Shown here one piece after another: positions 5,240-9,070 of a DNA stretch of 9,070 nt. The stretch comes from Chloroflexota bacterium. Its GTDB lineage: Bacteria > Chloroflexota > Anaerolineae > B4-G1 > DUEL01. The stretch lies in contig JAGHZG010000038.1 of the NCBI GenBank assembly GCA_017743275.1, forward strand, positions 1 through 9,070, in the 5' to 3' direction. Each line of letters starts with the position of its first letter. The first letter of the stretch is position 1. The notes beneath the pieces were generated by a model. The model had not been told where the DNA came from, did not search any database, and saw only the letters and a list, made by a program, of their open reading frames with translations. Both the position numbers and the translations under genes were made by a program.

Positions 5240-5875
5240 TTATCCAGCGAACTCCACGATGACCTGCCTGACATCCCAGCGGTGGCCCAGTTTCTCCTCA
5301 ATGTCTTCCTTCATCACGGGGGCGAACTGATGGTCGGGCGGCAGGTCCAGCACCACCCGCACCACACCGTCTTGGACCTCAATTTCCTTGACCAGTTTCG
5401 TGCGGACGATGTCCAGGCCGACGACGGGGTTCATAACGTGCTTCAGGCGCTTGCGGACAAACTCCACGGTGGTGGGCTGGCGCTCCTTGACCAGGCCGTG
5501 CCGCTCCTCGTAGTTCTCAATCGCCGCGTGCAGGCCGTCCACGGCAAGGACAGCGCAGTGGGTCTTGAGGGGCGGCAGTCCGCCCAGGGCGCGGGATGCT
5601 TCTTCCCAGGTGATTTTCTTCGCTTCCTCCAGCGTTTTCCCCTTCGCCAGTTCGGTGATGATGGAGCCCGTAGCAATGTTGGACGCGCAACCGTAGGACT
5701 CAAACTTGATGTCGGTAATGACCTGGGTTTCCGGGTCCACTTTCAGATAGACCGCGACCATATCGCCGCAGGCGGGGCTCCCCTCCACTGCTTTCGCATC
5801 GGGGTCGTCCATTCGCCCCACGTTGCGGGGGTTGCGGAAGTGTTCCATGACAATCTCACTGTATGGCAGTGGCAT
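5240..5875 (-). CDS. iscU: IscU-type Fe-S scaffold fused to DUF59/MIP18 domain
   Basis: A 211-residue protein; canonical IscU is about 130. Residues 1-130 are the U-type scaffold on which [2Fe-2S] clusters form, with the three ligands C36 (GSPACGDM), C63 (YGCASNIATGS) and C107 (LKTHCAVLAVDGLHAAI), so it should be functional. Residues 135-211 match the DUF59/MIP18 (SufT/CIA2-like) fold: RKRLKHVMNPVVGLDIV, then VVRVVLDLPP and a terminal strand. Where many DUF59 proteins have a CP motif, this one has DHQFAP, so the reactive cysteine is missing. The ATG at 5875 with GGAGGTGAAT is chosen; an in-frame extension to 5953 translates repeats. It follows the IscS-like gene after 149 bp of tandem repeats. 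Such fusions may deliver clusters to targets, but that is inference. Confidence 0.9.
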   Translation of the reverse strand: MPLPYSEIVMEHFRNPRNVGRMDDPDAKAVEGSPACGDMVAVYLKVDPETQVITDIKFESYGCASNIATGSIITELAKGKTLEEAKKITWEEASRALGGLPPLKTHCAVLAVDGLHAAIENYEERHGLVKERQPTTVEFVRKRLKHVMNPVVGLDIVRTKLVKEIEVQDGVVRVVLDLPPDHQFAPVMKEDIEEKLGHRWDVRQVIVEFAG

Positions 5876-5883
5876 ATTCACCT

Positions 5884-5939
5884 CCGTGAAACGTAAAACT
5901 TGAAACGTGATGCGTATTCCGTGTTCCGTGCGACTTGCG
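5884..5939. repeat. Degenerate heptamer array
   Basis: About eight degenerate 7-bp units in one register: CCGTGAA, ACGTAAA, ACTTGAA, ACGTGAT, GCGTATT, CCGTGTT, CCGTGCG, ACTTGCG. The consensus is roughly nCGTGnn. It lies directly upstream of the iscU ribosome site. A related three-unit run lies at about 2886-2906. It resembles STRR-type heptanucleotide repeats. No protein function is implied, although the region is open in the iscU frame. Confidence 0.6.
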
Positions 5940-5967
5940 TACGGGCAAGGCATGCCTCGCCCCTACC

Positions 5968-6023
5968 CGCTCCTCCGCTCCCCTGCTCCTCCGCTCCCCT
6001 GCTCCCCTGCGCCCCTGCTCCCT
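5968..6023. repeat. Octamer tandem repeat beside the iscS-like stop
   Basis: Seven consecutive 8-bp units run from 5968 to 6023: CGCTCCTC, CGCTCCCC, TGCTCCTC, CGCTCCCC, TGCTCCCC, TGCGCCCC, TGCTCCCT. The array ends one base before the iscS-like stop codon (6025-6027). On the transcript it is an almost pure purine tract of GGGAGCAG/GGGAGCGG type. Its G-runs could fold into unusual structures, such as a G-quadruplex, but I cannot test this. The unit length differs from the heptamer arrays nearby. Confidence 0.8.
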
Positions 6024-6024
6024 G

Positions 6025-7191
6025 TCACTCCTTCCCCAGCGGGCTGATGCGGCGCAGTTCCCGGACGATGTCCGCCACGGCCTCCACCACCCGGTCCACG
6101 TCCTCTTCCTTGTTGTAGCGGCCGAAGGTGAAGCGGACAGAGCCGTGGGCCCGTTCGTGGTCGCCGCCAATGCCCAGGATGACATGGCTGGCCTCCAGGG
6201 AGCGGCTGAAGCAGGCGGAGCCCGTGCTGACGGCAAAACCGCGCATATCCAGATGCAGCAGCAGCGACTCGCCCTCCACAAACCGGAAGGAGACGTTGGC
6301 GTTGTGCGGGAGCCGATGGACGGGATGACCGTTCAGTCGGGTGTGCGGCACCTCGTTCAACAGCCGCTCCAGCAGGCGGTCCCGCATCCGCTGCAGGCGG
6401 GCCGTCTCCTCCGGGGTGACCAGTTCCACCGCTCTGGCAAACCCCACAGCGCCAGGGATGTTCTCCACGCCGGGGCGCAGGTCAAACTCCTGAAAGCCGC
6501 CGTCCAGGATTTTCTTGATGGGCGTCCCCTTGCGGATGTAGAGACCGCCGATGCCCCTGGGGCCGTGGATGGTATGTGCGGAAACGGTGACCAGGTCCAC
6601 CGGAATCTCCCGCACGTCCAGCGGGACGCGGGTGAAGGCGTGGGTGGCATCGGTGTGGAAGAGGACTCCCTTCTCCCGGCAGATTTCGGCGATGGCGCGG
6701 ATGTCCTGAAGTGTGCCGATTTCCTGGTTGGCCGTCTGGACCGAGACCAGGATGGTCTCCGGCGTGATGGACTCCCGCAGGTGGTCCAGGTCCACCCGTC
6801 CGGTCTCGTCCACGCGGACGTAGGTGGCCCGAAAGCCCTGGCGCTCCAGAGCGCGAGCCGTATGGAGGACTGGGAAGTCCTCAATGGGGGTGGTGACGAT
6901 GTGGCGGCCCTTCTTCTCCCCCAGCGCCAGCGCGACGCCCTTAATGGCCAGGTTGCTGGACTCGGTATCATCGGAGGTGAAGATGAACTCGTCGGGGTTG
7001 GCGCCCAGGGCGGCCGCGATGCGGATGCGGGCGTTATCCAGCGCCTCGCGGGCATCCAGGCCGATGGAGTAGCCGAACTGGGAGGTCGCCACAGCGTAGA
7101 CGTCAAAAAAATACGGCCGCATCGCCTCCAGAACCCGCTCGTCCAGGCGGGTGGCAGCGGCGTTATCCAGGTAGACCAGATTCTCGTACAC
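6025..7191 (-). CDS. IscS/NifS-like protein lacking the PLP lysine
   Basis: A 388-residue class-V aminotransferase-fold protein aligning throughout with IscS/NifS: YLDNAAAT near the N-terminus, TSDDTESSNLAIKG, ANQEIGT, FHTDATHAF (D181), SAHTIHGPRGIGGLYI, TGSACFSRSLE with the persulfide cysteine C327, and SVRFTFGRYNKEED. In active IscS the internal aldimine lysine follows SxH; here that residue is T207. His104 (E. coli) is D105, Asn155 is Q156 and Gln183 is H184. So PLP binding and cysteine desulfuration are probably lost while the sulfur/cluster-ligating cysteine is kept. Archaeoglobus fulgidus IscS, which also lacks the lysine and is PLP-free, is the known parallel. The GTG start at 7191 has GGAGG four bases upstream; no ATG occurs before an upstream stop. 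It heads the sulfur cluster behind a strong promoter. Confidence 0.93.
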   Translation of the reverse strand: MYENLVYLDNAAATRLDERVLEAMRPYFFDVYAVATSQFGYSIGLDAREALDNARIRIAAALGANPDEFIFTSDDTESSNLAIKGVALALGEKKGRHIVTTPIEDFPVLHTARALERQGFRATYVRVDETGRVDLDHLRESITPETILVSVQTANQEIGTLQDIRAIAEICREKGVLFHTDATHAFTRVPLDVREIPVDLVTVSAHTIHGPRGIGGLYIRKGTPIKKILDGGFQEFDLRPGVENIPGAVGFARAVELVTPEETARLQRMRDRLLERLLNEVPHTRLNGHPVHRLPHNANVSFRFVEGESLLLHLDMRGFAVSTGSACFSRSLEASHVILGIGGDHERAHGSVRFTFGRYNKEEDVDRVVEAVADIVRELRRISPLGKE

Positions 7192-7221
7192 GGCGCCTCC
7201 TTGCTGAGACAGTCTGCACCT

Positions 7222-7250
7222 ATTATATCACAGTTGGGGCATAAAGTCAA
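7222..7250 (-). promoter_or_regulatory. Sigma70-type promoter for the IscS-like operon
   Basis: On the minus strand, TTGACT (complement of 7245-7250) is followed after exactly 17 bp by TATAAT (complement of 7222-7227), a near-consensus housekeeping promoter. Transcription would start near 7215, leaving a leader of about 24 nt to the GTG at 7191. The inserted MITE-like element's target site begins 9 bp upstream of the -35 box, so any upstream activator site would be displaced. Confidence 0.8.
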
Positions 7251-7258
7251 TGGGTGTC

Positions 7259-7418
7259 TATTAAATCAGGGCTTATCAATGCTCTAACGAAAATGCTCAT
7301 GGTGAGCCACGAAGCGAAGCGGAGTGGCGTCCAAAGGGCCCGGAACGGCACTTCGCTGGCGCTTCGTGCCTGACTACGAACGAACAAGATTAGAGCGCTG
7401 ATAAGCCCTGTATTAAAT
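7259..7418. mobile_element. MITE-like element with TIRs and 8-bp target duplication
   Basis: The element spans 7267-7410 (144 bp). Its left end starts CAGGGCTTATCAATGCTCTA; the right end is the reverse complement of CAGGGCTTATCAGCGCTCTA (7390-7410), with two mismatches in 21 bp. It is flanked by a perfect 8-bp direct repeat TATTAAAT (7259-7266 and 7411-7418), the scar of a transposition. It is too short to encode a transposase, so it depends on one elsewhere. The interior has further palindromic arms (CCACGAAGCG with CGCTTCGTG), and 7344-7382 matches 752-790 at 34 of 39 bases. The left terminal sequence recurs as a 15-bp fragment at 8842-8856. The IS family cannot be named from this alone. 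Confidence 0.85.
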
Positions 7419-7448
7419 TTGTGTTAGAAAGGGGAGACGATTCCACTT

Positions 7449-8156
7449 TCAGCGCACTCCGGTCAGGCGACGATAGAGGTCAGGGAAGGTGGCGGGGTCG
7501 GTGTCGGCCGTGGGGGCATCGTAGGCCACCCGGCCTCGGGAGAGAACGACGATCCGGTTCCCCACCGCCAGCCCGCGCTCCAGGTCGTGGGTGGTCAGGA
7601 GGATGGTGCACCCTTCGCCCACCAGTTCGCTCAGGAGGGCACTCAACGCATCGGTCGCCTGGGGGTCCAGGCCGGTGTACGGCTCGTCCAGCAGGAGGAT
7701 GGACGGACGATGGAGGACGGCGCGCGCCACGGCCAGCCGCTGTTGCATCCCCCGGGAGAAGGTCCGCACCAGGTCGTGGCGGCGGTCGGCGAGGCCCACC
7801 TGTTCCAGAAGTTCGTCAATGCGGGCCGACGGGTCGGAGAGGCCGTAGAGGCGGGCATAGAAGCGCAGGTTCTGCTCGGCGGTCAGGTCATCGTAGAGGA
7901 GCGTCCGATGGGAGAGAAAGCCGATGCGGCGGCGGACCTCCGGCCCTGCCTGCGCCGGGTCCAGTCCGGCGATGCGGACGGTGCCGGAGGTGGGGCGGGT
8001 GAGGGTCGCCAGAATGCGCAGCAGGGTGGTTTTACCGGCCCCGTTGGGCCCTACCAGGGTAACGAATTCCCCCGCGCCGATAGAAAGGGTCACCCCTGCC
8101 AGGGCGGTGTGGGGGCCGAAGGATTTGGTGAGGTTCACACTCTCAACGCCACTCAT
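7449..8156 (-). CDS. ABC transporter ATP-binding protein, CcmA-like
   Basis: A 235-residue ABC ATPase with all motifs: Walker A GPNGAGKTT (about 36-44), a Q-loop-type region around IGFLSHRTLLYDD (the usual Gln is His), signature FSRGMQQRLA, Walker B ILLLDEPYTGLD, and switch His in LLTTHDLE. The SRGMQQR signature and overall sequence resemble CcmA, the ATPase of the cytochrome-c haem exporter, but other exporter ATPases are close. No ccmB or ccmC follows: the next 3' sequence is the MITE-like element, then the promoter of the IscS-like gene. The membrane partner must lie elsewhere or was separated. Start choice is uncertain: ATG 8156 or an in-frame GTG at 8162; both overlap the end of the TPR gene, and neither has a strong ribosome site, consistent with translational coupling. 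Confidence 0.85.
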   Translation of the reverse strand: MSGVESVNLTKSFGPHTALAGVTLSIGAGEFVTLVGPNGAGKTTLLRILATLTRPTSGTVRIAGLDPAQAGPEVRRRIGFLSHRTLLYDDLTAEQNLRFYARLYGLSDPSARIDELLEQVGLADRRHDLVRTFSRGMQQRLAVARAVLHRPSILLLDEPYTGLDPQATDALSALLSELVGEGCTILLTTHDLERGLAVGNRIVVLSRGRVAYDAPTADTDPATFPDLYRRLTGVR

Positions 8157-8823
8157 AGCCACATTGGTTACATATCCACCGTTTTTTCAGGAAGAGGAGG
8201 GGGAAACCCAAGAGCAGCCAGGAAAGGAAGACCCACCGGGAGGAAAACCGCCGGTACTGGATGTTCGTTGATCCGCAGAGGGGGCACCGTTCCTCCTCCG
8301 GCACTTCTGCTTCTTCTTCCAGGCCCAGAATCCTTCGGGCTGCTTCCAGGTCCGACTCCCGGACCTGCAACTTTACGCCCTGCAGGGCCCGGGAGTAGAG
8401 CCAGTTCGCGGTGACGGTATACTCGTCGGCGACGAAGGCCCATATTCCTTCGGCCTCCAACAGCCCTTTTGCGACGTAGGCCTCCGGGGCCTGGCTGAAC
8501 CCGGCAACGGTCACCAGGTTGTGCCGGATGCCCATCTCCTTTTCCAGAGCCGTCAGATTATCGGCAGCCTCGGCCATCCCGGGCTGCATCTCCCGAGCCC
8601 GCCGATACGACTCCATTGCTTCTTCGTCGCGGCCCAATTCTTCCAGCAGAACCCCCCGCAGGTTGTAGGCATCAGCCAGATACGCCCGGAGCCCCTCAAT
8701 GGCCCTCTCGCACCACTCCAGGGCGTATCCATACTCACCCTGTTCCTCCCAGTACTCGGCCGCGGAGAGGCTCCTTTCAATCTCTGCCAGCGACTCTTCC
8801 GTGCTCTTCGGTTCTTCCGACAC
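8143..8823 (-). CDS. TPR protein with DUF2007 and membrane-interrupted zinc ribbon
   Basis: A 226-residue three-part protein. Residues about 16-95 hold two tetratricopeptide-type helix pairs (AEYWEEQGEYGYALEWCERAI; LRGVLLEELGRDEEAMESYRRA). Residues about 103-170 match DUF2007 (GFSQAPEAYVAKGLLEAEGIWAFVADE, VKLQVRESDLEAARRIL), a small domain annotated as putative signal transducer of unknown function. The C-terminus has C180xxC183 (CPLCGS) and C218xxC221 (CNQCGYEW), the halves of a zinc ribbon separated by a hydrophobic stretch (WVFLSWLLLGFPLLF) that may touch or cross the membrane. The start is GTG at 8823 with GGAG about 10 bp upstream. Its 3' end overlaps the ABC ATPase start by 14-20 bp, so the two probably form an operon. 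The function is unknown; a scaffold or adaptor is plausible. Confidence 0.85.
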   Translation of the reverse strand: MSEEPKSTEESLAEIERSLSAAEYWEEQGEYGYALEWCERAIEGLRAYLADAYNLRGVLLEELGRDEEAMESYRRAREMQPGMAEAADNLTALEKEMGIRHNLVTVAGFSQAPEAYVAKGLLEAEGIWAFVADEYTVTANWLYSRALQGVKLQVRESDLEAARRILGLEEEAEVPEEERCPLCGSTNIQYRRFSSRWVFLSWLLLGFPLLFLKKRWICNQCGYEWR

Positions 8824-8841
8824 TATGGACTGCTCCAGGTA

Positions 8842-8856
8842 GGCTTATCAATGCTC
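8842..8856. repeat. Fragment of the MITE terminal repeat
   Basis: GGCTTATCAATGCTC here is identical to 7270-7284 inside the left end of the MITE-like element. It is only 15 bp, with no partner arm nearby in this window, so it may be a decayed copy. It lies 19 bp upstream of the TPR gene start. Confidence 0.45.
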
Positions 8857-8884
8857 GGGATGGTTCAACTTTCCGGGGAAAGGT

Positions 8885-9032
8885 AACTACCTGCCCTGAT
8901 CGGTTTGCCGATGACGTAGCGCAGGCCACGAATGTTCTTGTGCTTCTATGAAACTTTGTCAGCCTGCATGCAGGCCTGGCGGCCTGCGCTACAGGGGTAT
9001 GCCTTTGCCAGCGTCTTTTATTGAGATTCGCC
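8885..9032. repeat. Interspersed palindromic repeat, copy 2
   Basis: Second copy of the element at 5050-5183: arms GTAGCGCAGGC (8916-8926) and GCCTGCGCTAC (8982-8992) with CAGGCCTGGCGGCCTGCG between and a GTCTTTTA right flank. Its centre is longer and diverged from copy 1 (about 30 bases, including CACGAATGTTCTTG). It lies upstream of the TPR gene. From 9033 to the window end I see no other feature. Confidence 0.75.
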
Positions 9033-9070
9033 TTGCTATAGTAACAAATTTGAGGGGCGGTTTCCCTCGG

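Noticed and set aside
5876..5953. 26-residue extension of IscU
   Set aside because: It translates the degenerate heptamer array, and GGAGGTGAAT precedes the ATG at 5875.
6025..7191. IscS-like gene as a decaying pseudogene
   Set aside because: The frame is full length with intact ends, promoter and ribosome site; the persulfide cysteine loop is preserved and the changes cluster at PLP contacts.
5935..7287. Long plus-strand open frame of 450 codons
   Set aside because: Antisense shadow of the IscS-like gene, with low-complexity residues from the octamer array at its start.
8824..8880. Promoter for the TPR gene (TTGAAC with GATAAG-like box)
   Set aside because: Spacing between the boxes is too short and the -10 match is poor.

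Overview
The window is GC-rich bacterial DNA with every convincing gene on the minus strand, so transcription runs from high to low coordinates. Gene content, strong GGAGG-type ribosome sites, GTG starts and many intergenic low-complexity repeats (heptamer and octamer arrays, 'CACAAAGACACGAAGACACG'-type repeats, palindromic 'GTAGCGCAGGC' elements) suggest a Chloroflexota, Anaerolineae-like genome. That assignment is inference from general resemblance; no rRNA or other marker is present.

Region by region, in transcription order: (a) 8143-8823, a TPR + DUF2007 + zinc-ribbon protein overlapping a CcmA-like ABC ATPase (7449-8156). (b) A 144-bp MITE-like element (7267-7410) with about 21-bp terminal inverted repeats and a perfect 8-bp target duplication, sitting just upstream of a near-consensus promoter (TTGACT, 17 bp, TATAAT). 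(c) A sulfur, iron-sulfur and thiol-redox cluster driven from there: a cysteine-desulfurase homologue (6025-7191), an IscU scaffold fused to a DUF59/MIP18 domain (5240-5875), TusA (4763-4984), a glutaredoxin with an in-frame UGA at its first active-site position (4473-4754), a DsrE2-like protein (4016-4453), a small rubredoxin-like protein (3743-3922), a CxxC glutaredoxin (3440-3727), and a ferredoxin-thioredoxin-reductase-type subunit fused to a rubredoxin domain (2937-3443). (d) An aldo/keto reductase (1790-2767), a universal stress protein (1280-1735) overlapping a ferritin-like di-iron protein (837-1283), and an OsmC/Ohr-type protein (139-567).

Two observations stand out. First, the 4473-4754 gene reads as a normal glutaredoxin only if UGA at 4713-4715 is decoded as selenocysteine, giving a U-x-x-C active site. 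A 6-bp hairpin with a G-starting loop lies 18-32 nt after the UGA, where a bacterial SECIS belongs. A conventional gene caller would lose the N-terminus and the active site. Second, the IscS homologue keeps its persulfide cysteine but has lost the PLP lysine (Thr in SAHTIHGP) and several other PLP-contact residues. It is probably not a PLP cysteine desulfurase.

Together these suggest, as inference, Fe-S assembly fed by sulfide or by TusA/DsrE2 persulfide rather than by cysteine desulfuration. A Sec-glutaredoxin, a second glutaredoxin, rubredoxins and an FTR-type ferredoxin:disulfide reductase would supply the reducing power. The downstream ferritin, stress protein and OsmC fit iron storage and peroxide/persulfide defence in an anaerobic or sulfidic lifestyle. 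No gene-free stretch exceeds 300 bases; the gaps are mostly repeats.
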